From: Patescibacteria group bacterium | GTDB lineage: Bacteria; Patescibacteriota; Microgenomatia; JAMCYU01 | NCBI GenBank assembly: GCA_023473585.1 | Contig: JAMCYU010000009.1 | Span: forward strand, 83,487-126,656 | DNA length: 43,170 bases | Direction of reading: 5' to 3' | Shown here: positions 22,584-30,600 of the stretch, piece after piece | How the letters are laid out: every line of letters starts with the position of its first letter | Position numbering within the stretch: the first letter of the stretch is position 1 | Made by a program: the position numbers and the translations under genes | Notes under the pieces: model-generated | Told to the model about the DNA's origin: nothing | The model's input: the letters and a program-made list of their open reading frames with translations, nothing else | Database searches by the model: none

Positions 22584-23300
22584 TTAATTTCCTCCGAATC
22601 TTCGCTGCCGGTGACTGTATTCCAAAATCGCCTGTTTTAAATCCTCGATTGAACAATCCGGTAAATATTTTTTAATAAAAACAAATTCCGTATAAGCCAT
22701 TTGCCAAGGCAAAAGACCCGAGGTCCGCATTTCTCCGGAAGTTCTCACCAAAAGATCAGGATTGGGATACGGCTGATCTCTGGTATCGAGAAACTCGGAA
22801 AATTTCTCCTCGTTTAAATTTTTAATTTTAAATTTTAAATTTTTAATTCGAGTTATTGCGCGCAATAACTCGTCCCGGCCGCCGTAATCCACGGCTATAT
22901 TTAAAACATGTTTTTGATTTAAAACGGTTTCCTTTTCCGCTTTTTCCAGGGTTTTTTGAAAACTTAAGGGAATTCGGTCTTTTCTGCCCAAATGAATAAT
23001 TCTGACCTTGTCTTTTTGAAATTCCGGTAAATATTTCTTGATCGTTGCCTCTTCTAACTCCATTAAATATTTAACCTCTTCTTTGCTTCTTTGCCAGTTT
23101 TCCGTGGAAAAACCCCAAAAAGTAACCGTGTGAATTCCCCACTTTCTTGCCTGTTTCGCCATTTGTAAAAGTACTTGGAAACCCTTTTGGTGACCGACAA
23201 AGGAAGGAAGATGATGAATTTTCGCCCAGCGCCGGTTGCCGTCGGGAATAATCGCCAAATGATTGGGAAGTTTTGTTCCCGGGGGAAAAGGATTAGCCAT
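22584..23300 (-). CDS. uppS: Undecaprenyl diphosphate synthase (cis-prenyltransferase)
   Basis: The protein has 238 residues. It adds isopentenyl units in cis to farnesyl diphosphate to make the C55 carrier of wall precursors. Motifs: HLAIIPDGNRRWAK (Asp20, metal and diphosphate binding), TVTFWGFSTENWQRS, VDYGGRDELLRAI, and LLVRTSGEMRTSGLLPWQMAYTE split by a short insertion relative to the usual RTSGE-RLSNFLLWQ. It heads the operon whose other products make its substrate. A TATAAT lies eight bases before the ATG and no Shine-Dalgarno sequence is seen. Confidence 0.95.
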   Translation of the reverse strand: MANPFPPGTKLPNHLAIIPDGNRRWAKIHHLPSFVGHQKGFQVLLQMAKQARKWGIHTVTFWGFSTENWQRSKEEVKYLMELEEATIKKYLPEFQKDKVRIIHLGRKDRIPLSFQKTLEKAEKETVLNQKHVLNIAVDYGGRDELLRAITRIKNLKFKIKNLNEEKFSEFLDTRDQPYPNPDLLVRTSGEMRTSGLLPWQMAYTEFVFIKKYLPDCSIEDLKQAILEYSHRQRRFGGN

Positions 23301-23308
23301 GACTAAAG

Positions 23309-23338
23309 ATTATACCATGAAGTTATTCCACACCTCAA
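23309..23338 (-). promoter_or_regulatory. Promoter of uppS-mevalonate operon, leaderless type
   Basis: On the minus strand TTGAGG (23333-23338), 18 bases, TATAAT (23309-23314) preceded by TGG. The ATG at 23300 follows after eight bases. Confidence 0.55.
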
Positions 23339-23414
23339 GATTCCCGAGTTTACAACGAGGGTGAATTGAGGTAAGGAAAAAGGAGCGCGCGAAGCGGCGG
23401 ACTTATAACACAAT

Positions 23415-23443
23415 TTGACACTCCAGAAAAAATCTCTTACACT
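23415..23443 (+). promoter_or_regulatory. Promoter of pilin cluster, leaderless type
   Basis: TTGACA (23415-23420), 17 bases, TACACT (23438-23443). The ATG at 23450 follows after six bases, so the transcript probably begins at the start codon. Confidence 0.65.
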
Positions 23444-23449
23444 AGGTTT

Positions 23450-23752
23450 ATGTTTGTTGTGATTGCCGATTTTTTTTCACCGGCCAAGACTTTTCCGACC
23501 TTTGGCGATTTGGTTAACGTCTTAACGAAAAATGTCTTTGTTTTGGCCGGCGTTTTGGTTTTTGTCTTCTTGATTGTGGCTGGATTAAAATATATAATGA
23601 GTGCAGGCGCGGGCGATGAGAAAGAAATTAGCCAAAGTAAAACGGCCATGACCGCCGCCCTGATCGGTTTTTTATTAATTTTTACGGCTTATTGGATTAT
23701 TCAGATTATTGAATATATTACCGGTATAGCTATTTTTAAACCAGGAATATAA
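23450..23752 (+). CDS. VirB2/TrbC-like pilin protein
   Basis: The protein has 100 residues: a short N-terminus, a transmembrane helix (NVFVLAGVLVFVFLIVAGLKY), a loop MSAGAGDEKEISQSKTAM, and a second helix (AALIGFLLIFTAYWIIQIIEY). It is the first of six tandem pilin-like genes and has the strongest promoter match in the window. Nine bases separate it from the next gene. Confidence 0.8.
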   Translation: MFVVIADFFSPAKTFPTFGDLVNVLTKNVFVLAGVLVFVFLIVAGLKYIMSAGAGDEKEISQSKTAMTAALIGFLLIFTAYWIIQIIEYITGIAIFKPGI

Positions 23753-23761
23753 AATAATAAT

Positions 23762-24115
23762 ATGGCATCAATTTTTGGCGAAGTTAATCCACCTCTGGTC
23801 CAGTACGGGACATGGTCCCTCGGTTTTGTTCCTTTTTTGAACAATATTCTTCGTTTGGTTTTTGTCATTGCCGGTCTTTTTGCTCTGGTTAATTTAATCA
23901 CGGCCGGCTTTCAGTTTATGGGTGCCGCCGGCGACCCGAAGCAAATCGAAAAGGCTTGGAGCAAAATTTGGCAATCCATTATCGGCTTGGTTATTATCGT
24001 CGGATCCTTTTTACTGGCCGCCATTTTCGGCTACTTAATTTTTGGGAGCCCAACGGCTATTTTATATCCTGAAATATGGGGACCGGGAACACCGCCTCCC
24101 GCGGCAACTCCCTAA
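23762..24115 (+). CDS. VirB2/TrbC-like pilin protein
   Basis: The protein has 117 residues. The helix-loop-helix core is ILRLVFVIAGLFALVNLITA, loop FMGAAGDPKQIEKAWSKI, then IIGLVIIVGSFLLAAIFGYL, with a proline-rich tail (GPGTPPPAATP). The tail would lie outside the core pilin helices. Part of the same operon as its neighbours. Confidence 0.78.
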   Translation: MASIFGEVNPPLVQYGTWSLGFVPFLNNILRLVFVIAGLFALVNLITAGFQFMGAAGDPKQIEKAWSKIWQSIIGLVIIVGSFLLAAIFGYLIFGSPTAILYPEIWGPGTPPPAATP

Positions 24116-24128
24116 AGAGATATTAAAA

Positions 24129-24509
24129 ATGACATTACCAGCTCAAAGTCAACCAATCAATCCAGGAGGCCATCTCGGGTCAGGTGGCGGCCTGGGCCCC
24201 CTTTCCCGTCTTTGGGATATCGATAGTCTTGGTAAAGGTTTTGGCAATGTTTTTTCGGCGATCGTCGGATTTTTAACCGTTGGCGCCAGTCTTTTTTTTA
24301 TTTTTCAGTTTATAACCGCAGGCATTCAATGGCTCTCTGCCGGCGGCGACAAAAATATGCTGCAACAAGCGCAGCAAAAATTGACCAACAGTTTTATCGG
24401 TCTTGTGATCGTGGTCGCGGCGGTCGCCATTATTAAAATTATCGGCGTCTTCTTAGGCTTTGACCTTTTAAATCCGGCCAGCTTTATCGAATCAATCAGA
24501 TTTAAATAA
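24129..24509 (+). CDS. VirB2/TrbC-like pilin protein
   Basis: The protein has 126 residues from ATG 24129; a longer open frame to 24042 overlaps the preceding gene and is not favoured. A glycine-rich N-terminus (about 1-35) is followed by helix AIVGFLTVGASLFFIFQFIT, loop LSAGGDKNMLQQAQQKL, and helix FIGLVIVVAAVAIIKIIGVF. Same operon. Confidence 0.75.
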   Translation: MTLPAQSQPINPGGHLGSGGGLGPLSRLWDIDSLGKGFGNVFSAIVGFLTVGASLFFIFQFITAGIQWLSAGGDKNMLQQAQQKLTNSFIGLVIVVAAVAIIKIIGVFLGFDLLNPASFIESIRFK

Positions 24510-24512
24510 AAG

Positions 24513-24911
24513 ATGATTACCAATCCTGTTTTACCGGAGTTTGAAATCGGCACTTTAATCGGTAATTTTATCGGTCTTTTTATTATTATTGCCGGCATTA
24601 TGGTTTTAATTTATCTGGTCTGGGGAGGAGTTGAGTGGATTTCTTCCGCCGGTGACAAGGCGGCGATAGAGGGAGCCAGGAACAGAATTACCAACGCTTT
24701 AATTGGCCTGGGGATTGTGGTGGCGGCTTGGGCGATTATGACGCTGACCTCTGATTTTTTCGGCCTGAATTTTCCAAACTTGCCCATCCCAAGTTTATCC
24801 GGCGATCGGGTTTCCGAAACGAAAACCAGTAAAGAGAATTGTAGAAAAAATTGTTTAGCTGGCTCTAAATCTGCCCTTGAACAGAATCAGTGCCTTACCG
24901 CTTGTAAATAA
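24513..24911 (+). CDS. VirB2/TrbC-like pilin protein with cysteine tail
   Basis: The protein has 132 residues. Core: LIGNFIGLFIIIAGIMVLIY, loop WISSAGDKAAIEGARNRI, helix ALIGLGIVVAAWAIMTLTSD. The C-terminal tail contains ENCRKNCLAGSKS and NQCLTACK, four cysteines that could make disulfides outside the membrane. The core is very close to the next gene but one (GVEWISS..GDKA, ARNRIT), indicating recent duplication. ATG follows the previous stop by three bases. Confidence 0.78.
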   Translation: MITNPVLPEFEIGTLIGNFIGLFIIIAGIMVLIYLVWGGVEWISSAGDKAAIEGARNRITNALIGLGIVVAAWAIMTLTSDFFGLNFPNLPIPSLSGDRVSETKTSKENCRKNCLAGSKSALEQNQCLTACK

Positions 24912-24938
24912 TAAGACAAATTATAAATATTTTACTAT

Positions 24939-24968
24939 TTGACAAGCTATAACTTAATCAATTAAAAT
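24939..24968 (+). promoter_or_regulatory. Promoter of pilin gene 24995
   Basis: TTGACA (24939-24944), 18 bases, TAAAAT (24963-24968). Unlike its neighbours it serves a gene with a 5' leader and a strong Shine-Dalgarno sequence. Confidence 0.6.
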
Positions 24969-24994
24969 TAATTAAATCAAGTAAGGAGGTGAAT

Positions 24995-25366
24995 ATGCGC
25001 AAATTAGCTAAAATCGGTTTAAGTTTAGGTTTATTATTAACGCAGGTAGCTCCTGTTATCGCTGCCGACATTACGATTCCAGATACAGCAGGAGTAGGAA
25101 GGATAACTATTGGATCTTTGATTGGCGGTATCGTTGGAGTTGCTATCTTGATCGCCGGTTTATTGGCTTTTATTTATCTGGTTTGGGGAGGGGTTGAGTG
25201 GATTTCCTCAGGCGGCGACAAGGCCGGGATGGAATCAGCCAGAAACAGAATTACGGCAGCTTTTGTCGGTTTAGGAATTGTGGTTGCATCTTGGGCGATT
25301 GCCAAATTAATGGGAACTTTCTTTGGCATCGACATTTTTAACATCACTCTTCCCAAAGCCTATTAA
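24995..25366 (+). CDS. VirB2/TrbC-like pilin with signal peptide, likely major subunit
   Basis: The protein has 123 residues. A signal peptide (KLAKIGLSLGLLLTQVAPVIAA) is followed by the helix GGIVGVAILIAGLLAFIYLV, loop WISSGGDKAGMESARNRI, and helix AAFVGLGIVVASWAIAKLMG. ATG 24995 is chosen because AGGAGG (24983-24988) sits six bases before it; the GTG at 24989 overlaps that site. The own promoter, strong ribosome-binding site and classic VirB2 layout suggest the most highly made subunit; that is inference. Confidence 0.82.
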   Translation: MRKLAKIGLSLGLLLTQVAPVIAADITIPDTAGVGRITIGSLIGGIVGVAILIAGLLAFIYLVWGGVEWISSGGDKAGMESARNRITAAFVGLGIVVASWAIAKLMGTFFGIDIFNITLPKAY

Positions 25367-25370
25367 TTTT

Positions 25371-25724
25371 ATGTTTGTTCCTTCTGTTTTTGCGGCAGAA
25401 GCCACTCCTGCATCGTGGTCAGCACGTTGTGCTACTAATGAAGTGGCGACTATTCAGGGACTCGAATGTGTCTTTCAAAATATTGTTTCTGTGGCTTTAG
25501 CTTTAGCGGGTCTGGCGGTTTTTCTCATGCTTTTGGCTGGCGGGTTAAAATATTTAACTTCCGGAGGTGATCCTAAAGCTCAGGAATCGGCGAAAAATAC
25601 CCTGACTTATGCGATTTTAGGGTTGGTCTTGATGGTTGCCGCTTTCCTTATCTTAAGTCTGATTGCTAATTTTACCGGCCTCAAAGATAGTCTTCTGAAC
25701 TTCACTATCCCCGGCGGAAACTGA
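25371..25724 (+). CDS. VirB2/TrbC-like pilin protein
   Basis: The protein has 117 residues from ATG 25371, four bases after the preceding stop; the longer frame to 25323 overlaps the previous gene and is rejected. N-terminus MFVPSVFAAEATP, two cysteines (ARCATNE, GLECVFQ), helix IVSVALALAGLAVFLMLLAG, loop YLTSGGDPKAQESAKNTL, helix AILGLVLMVAAFLILSLIA. It ends in TGA, showing TGA is a stop here. Confidence 0.78.
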   Translation: MFVPSVFAAEATPASWSARCATNEVATIQGLECVFQNIVSVALALAGLAVFLMLLAGGLKYLTSGGDPKAQESAKNTLTYAILGLVLMVAAFLILSLIANFTGLKDSLLNFTIPGGN

Positions 25725-25736
25725 CACGCAAATAAT

Positions 25737-25760
25737 GGTATAAAGTATTAGGTATTAAGT
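25737..25760. repeat. AT-rich repeat, family 2, left arm
   Basis: TATAAAGTATTAGGTATTAA is an inverted copy of 26143-26174. The two enclose the four-helix-bundle gene at 25772. Confidence 0.65.
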
Positions 25761-25771
25761 TTGCGGAGATT

Positions 25772-26140
25772 ATGCAAGACACAAAAATAAAAAGTTTTAC
25801 TGATTTAATTGCCTGGAAAGAAGGACATAAATTAGTCTTAATAATTTATAAAATCACACAAAAATTCCCTAAAAATGAATCATTCGCCATTATTGATCAA
25901 ATAAGAAGATGCGTCGTTTCTATTACCAGTAACATTGCAGAAGGATTTTCTCGTCAGGGCAAAAAAGAAAAAATTCAGTTTTTTTATATGGCACTCGGTT
26001 CAAATACCGAACTTCAAAATCAATTATTAATTAGTAAAGACCTCGGCTATCTAGGGAAAGAAGAATTTTCTGAAATTGCTCAACAGACAATTATAGTAAG
26101 CAAACTTATCAATTCACTCATAAAATATTTAAAAAAATAA
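25772..26140 (+). CDS. Four-helix-bundle protein (S23/IVP family)
   Basis: The protein has 122 residues with the family signature DLIAWKEGHKLVLIIYKIT (about 11-29), IIDQIRRCVVSITSNIAEGF (about 40-59) and a C-terminal NSLIKYLKK. This subfamily (DLxxWqka...IAEG) differs from the copy at 14480, so the two were acquired separately. Like the other, it interrupts the T4SS-like gene series and is framed by an inverted AT-rich repeat. No function is known in this setting. Confidence 0.92.
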   Translation: MQDTKIKSFTDLIAWKEGHKLVLIIYKITQKFPKNESFAIIDQIRRCVVSITSNIAEGFSRQGKKEKIQFFYMALGSNTELQNQLLISKDLGYLGKEEFSEIAQQTIIVSKLINSLIKYLKK

Positions 26141-26142
26141 TT

Positions 26143-26174
26143 CTTAATACTTAATACTGGATACTTAATACTTA
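26143..26174. repeat. AT-rich repeat, family 2, right arm
   Basis: CTTAATACTTAATACTGG followed by another ATACTTAATACTTA; inverted relative to 25737-25760. Confidence 0.65.
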
Positions 26175-26181
26175 TCTAGTC

Positions 26182-26211
26182 TTGACATTTATTTATCTTT
26201 TCCCCCATAAT
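26182..26211 (+). promoter_or_regulatory. Promoter of VirB6-like gene, leaderless type
   Basis: TTGACA (26182-26187), 18 bases, CATAAT (26206-26211). The ATG at 26220 follows after eight bases. Confidence 0.6.
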
Positions 26212-26219
26212 GGATGCAG

Positions 26220-27626
26220 ATGAAAAAACTCATTTTCTTCTTATTTCTGTTTTTAATTTTCTTTCCTATAAAAAGCGTTTTAGCTGCCAATACCACTTGG
26301 TATGCACAGCCTCCAGAGAATTGGAGCCAAAATATCCAAAGTGACGGTCCTAATGGCGAACAGTTCTGGCTTTTTGCCTGGAGCAATATTCTAAACAATA
26401 TTGCTGCCTCAACTGAAGGTGTCCCAACCGTAATCGGCCAAGGACCCAATGGTTCAATATATGCCAATAAAGGCGGAGCTATCGAGATTATCGCCAGCCT
26501 TTCCTCTGGTTTGTTTGTGGCTCAACCGGCTTCATCTGTGGAATATCTGGCTAGCTTAGGTCAAAATCTGGGAATAGCTAAACCTGCCTATGCTCAAGGA
26601 CTTGGCTTTAATGCCTTTTCACCGGTTTTAAAAATATGGAAAGCTTTCAGAGATCTTGCTTATTTAGGATTTGTCATTATTTTTGTGGTCGTCGGTTTTA
26701 TGATTATGTTTCGGAAAAAAATTGATCCTCGAACCGTCGTTACAATTCAAGAATCACTACCGAGAATTGTTATCGCTTTACTATTAGTCACTTTCAGTTA
26801 CGCCTTGGCCGGGCTTATCATTGATTTAACTACACTAAGCAGTCGATTAATAGGTAACGTTTTCGCGCGTTCCGGTTTAATCGCTATTCCCAGACCAGAT
26901 ATTACTGCCCATCCAGAATTTAGTTCAACAGAAGGAATCATGAACCAACTTTACCAGGCTGATATTTTTTCTTTGGTCCGGCCCCTGGCTAGCAGCGAAG
27001 GTATTGCCAATAGAATTGGAGGAGATTGGTTTACTGCAAAAAATATAGGAAGTTCTGCTATGGCCGTCATTGGTTGGTTAACTTTTAAGGTTATTTTCGC
27101 TATCCTGGGCTTTTTTGTGATGTTTAAGATTTTTTTTGCCCTTCTCGGTCCATATGTTTCAGTTGTCTTAAGTGTGATTTTTGCTCCAATACAACTTCTA
27201 GCCGGAGCCATCCCCGGTAATAATGATACTTTGGTTAAATGGCTCAGGGGTCTTTTGGCTAATGCGGCGGTTTTCCCGGTTACTATGGCCATGTTATTAA
27301 TTGCTGCCGTTTTCAAGAGCGGACCCGATACTTGTGGACTTGGCAAGGCTCCAGAGGGAGGATGGGGCTGTGCAGAGAATGTATTTTATTCTACTAGTCA
27401 AGTACCAACGGTTATTAATTGGTGGGTTTTTGGCATCGGCGGGCGTTGGGGAAATGCGGTCGGAGAACTAATTGGTTTCGGAATTCTTTTTACAATTCCA
27501 GCTGTGGCCGAAGCTGTTAAAAGCATGCTTGAGGGGAAAGAATTACCACTGGCTCAAATTGCTGGTCAAGAAATTAAAGGTGGCTTCGGAAGACTTGCTT
27601 TTATCAAAGATATGTTACCCAAATGA
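26220..27626 (+). CDS. VirB6/TrbL-like polytopic membrane protein
   Basis: The protein has 468 residues from ATG 26220 (an ATG two codons earlier is possible, but the signal peptide and leaderless promoter favour 26220). Signal peptide KKLIFFLFLFLIFFPI..LAA, an extracytoplasmic stretch of about 115 residues, then helices at about 145-165, 178-200, 283-335 (several) and 345-365, and one near 425. The order fits VirB6/TrbL, the inner-membrane channel of type IV secretion. It closes the pilin operon. Its stop is separated by one base from the stop of the convergent 1586-residue gene, with no terminator between. Confidence 0.82.
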   Translation: MKKLIFFLFLFLIFFPIKSVLAANTTWYAQPPENWSQNIQSDGPNGEQFWLFAWSNILNNIAASTEGVPTVIGQGPNGSIYANKGGAIEIIASLSSGLFVAQPASSVEYLASLGQNLGIAKPAYAQGLGFNAFSPVLKIWKAFRDLAYLGFVIIFVVVGFMIMFRKKIDPRTVVTIQESLPRIVIALLLVTFSYALAGLIIDLTTLSSRLIGNVFARSGLIAIPRPDITAHPEFSSTEGIMNQLYQADIFSLVRPLASSEGIANRIGGDWFTAKNIGSSAMAVIGWLTFKVIFAILGFFVMFKIFFALLGPYVSVVLSVIFAPIQLLAGAIPGNNDTLVKWLRGLLANAAVFPVTMAMLLIAAVFKSGPDTCGLGKAPEGGWGCAENVFYSTSQVPTVINWWVFGIGGRWGNAVGELIGFGILFTIPAVAEAVKSMLEGKELPLAQIAGQEIKGGFGRLAFIKDMLPK

Positions 27627-27627
27627 A

Positions 27628-30600
27628 TTAATGGGCTTTCAGTTCAAGCCCCCGCAGAAATTTTTGTCTGGGCAATAAGACAAGGGCTGTGGCAAATTTC
27701 TGGCTTAACAAACTAGGATACGGACCAACTTTCATCGGTTCGTTAGCTGGCTTTTCTCCCCTTAAAGCTTCCCCTCTTTCATATCGACGATTAATAACTA
27801 ACGGCCTTAAGAGCGGGTTCTTGGCAAATTGTAAGAAGAAGTTTTGCATGTTTACTTTAGCTGCCGGAGAAACCCAATTAGCAGGGCCAAAACCGCTATA
27901 TAATATTAAATCATTTGTATCAATATCAATACTTTGCATATAGGAAATAAGACCCGCCCCTAGGCTAAATCCCAAAACGGGCAAAATTAATCCTGTAGTA
28001 CTTTGTCCTCCCGTCAAAATTGTGGCCCTTAAGATATTGTCGAGTATCATCGACCCCCCGACTCCTCCTACGCTCGGCCAAGCCGCCGCCCTGATTAAAT
28101 ATTTTCTACTCCACATGTTATGAGCATATTCACGTGTCACGTCAAGACCTAAGAATATCCTGGCAAATTCATCGGCGCCTTTAAATGTCAACATTTCTAA
28201 AGAACCCAACGCAAAGGCCTGACGTGTTGTCAATTCTCTTTTAATCGTTTCTTTAGCATTTTGTATCGCTTCTGGCCCACCAACCGTTGGTGAAGGAGAA
28301 ATATAATCTTTCCAACCCAATTCAAATGCTCTTTTTCTATATTCAGTGAGAGAGAGCTCTGCCTGTCTGTCTTCGACAGAATAGATCCCCATCATTTTAG
28401 CAAAGCGAACATATGGCGCCGGGTCATATTCCAATGACGGATCGGCTCCTTTAACCGCGATTTGAGTTAAACCGGCCATTATCCCTTCAAGGTTGTCAGG
28501 ACCAATCGTTGTCGTCGTCCAAAGGGCTAAATTATTAGTATAGATTTGTGTATACTCCCAAGTTTCTCTATCAAAATTTGTCACCTGGTCAACTTTTTTA
28601 TTGTTTCTAGCTGCAAAAATTTTATCAGACAACTCGGCTGCCAAAACCTGCTGTTTATTAATGGAAAAATAACCTAAAACGTAAGCCATGGTTAGAGCAG
28701 GTTCATTAATGGGAAATCCCTCCGACCAATCCTCTTCAAGCTGTCTTGGACCAAAGCCCATCATGGTTGAACGAACTTGACTAACACCATAAAGTGAAAT
28801 TTTTTCTCCTCTTTCGTTAATTATATATTTACGTTTATTATATTCAGAATTTTTTGTTCCGTCGGGATTAAGCTCTTTCGTTTCATATGGATCATATAAC
28901 CATTGCCCCTGAAGTCCTCCAAAGGGAACCTTATGACCAGTCAGCATACTGTCAATAGCCCAACGATAAGTATGGAGATTAATACTTTTTACGCCAGCCT
29001 GATCAAGCCAATACCATTCGTTTCCCGATTTTCCTTCTCTTAATAATGCTGCTGTCCTTGCTGCGGCAAAATTATAATTCTCTGCTGTTGATCTGTTATC
29101 GTCCCAGGAAAAATCATGTTTTAGAGTATAAGGAATAAGAACTTCTTTTAAAGCCCAATGAATTGGATCGAGAAAATCATAAGCATGCAAAAGATTTGTA
29201 GTCGTATATTCTCCCTGTTTTTTTGCAGGTTTAGTAACTTCCTCCATAAACAATCTTAAGACGTAATCGAGCTTGGTTTTTAATTGTTGGTCGCCTCCAC
29301 AAAAAGAAAGTAATTTTGCCTGTCTTTCTGCTTCTGTCATTTGATCATCATACTTGACTAAAAAACGATCGGTTCTTTTAATTTCTTCTGTCGGGCTTAC
29401 ACGCAAATAAGTCGGCGTCTCTTCAATGTCACGTTCTAGGTCTGCTTGTAATCCCATAAAAGTTAAAAGCAACTCAAGCGGTTTAAGATTTTTTTCTTGT
29501 TCTTCGCCTAGATTTTTTAAAATTTGGGCCTTATCCTCTTCGGTTACCAGAAGTAGAAGCTGTCCGTTTGCATCTCTCCGTTGTACAAGCTCATTAAGAA
29601 AGGCGCTAATTTTTTCTCTGGCGTAATTATTCCAAGCATCAAGATGAAAATTTTCATTCATGGCGCGTCTTAAAAGACCCCTAAATACGAGTTCAAGCCG
29701 ATCTTCTGGGGTTAACGGTCTTTTTCTTTCTTGTTCAAGTTTTCTTCTGGCTTTTTCAGATGGGTTGATCCCAACTCCGGTTTCTTTCGTATAGCTTCCT
29801 TCTAAACCGGCATCGGTAAAATGAAGAGTGGTGTTAAGAGTCGGTTCAAGATGATTGCGAAATTGCCAGATGGTTTCCATAAAGGCTAATTTTTGACCCT
29901 GCAATCTAATTAACTCTGCCTGATCCGCAATATATCTGCCAATTAATTTTTCTCCCCAAGAACTTAAAATATAATCACTTACTTCGGGAATCTGAACATA
30001 ACCTTTTATTTGACCACGTTTTTCTAATTCGTCAAAATTCTTAATTAGGGTTCCGTATTCGCTGGGATCAATATTCCCAATCATTTTGTCAACTAAAGGG
30101 ATTTCCTGTTCCAAAAGATAGCGGAGATACTGGACAACGGTTCCCAGCTCGGTATGTTGACCAACCAAATTAAGATCAAAACACCTACGAATATTTCCTT
30201 GACTATCAACCCAACATTCGTCTAAATCTATCCCTGGCTGGAGAATAGGAACCAATTCTTGGTGTAAAAGACCAATGTTGTCAAACTCGCTAACGGCCTC
30301 TTTCTTAAGCCAAACCGTTCTTTGTCTGGCCATATTAATTTTAACAATTCTTTTTAGAAGTTTTCGACGATGTTCTACCTCTTGCAGGTCGGTGGGTTTT
30401 TCGCTAAGAAGTAGATCTTTAGGAAACAATTGTCGATAAAATCGATAAAGAAATTCTCTCCTCTTTGCTCCGTCGGCTATTTGCGTATATGATTCAAAAT
30501 CCAATCCTGGAATCTTTCTGCCAATTTCTTCGAACAATTGTTTTGTTATGCTTGTTCTTGATAAAAGCCAGGCGATATTAAATTCGCCTATCCACGTATC

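Noticed and set aside
23762-25366. Idea that the pilin series is a tandem DNA repeat
   Set aside because: Similarity is at protein level; the DNA of the copies is diverged except for the pair 24513/24995, so they are old paralogues.
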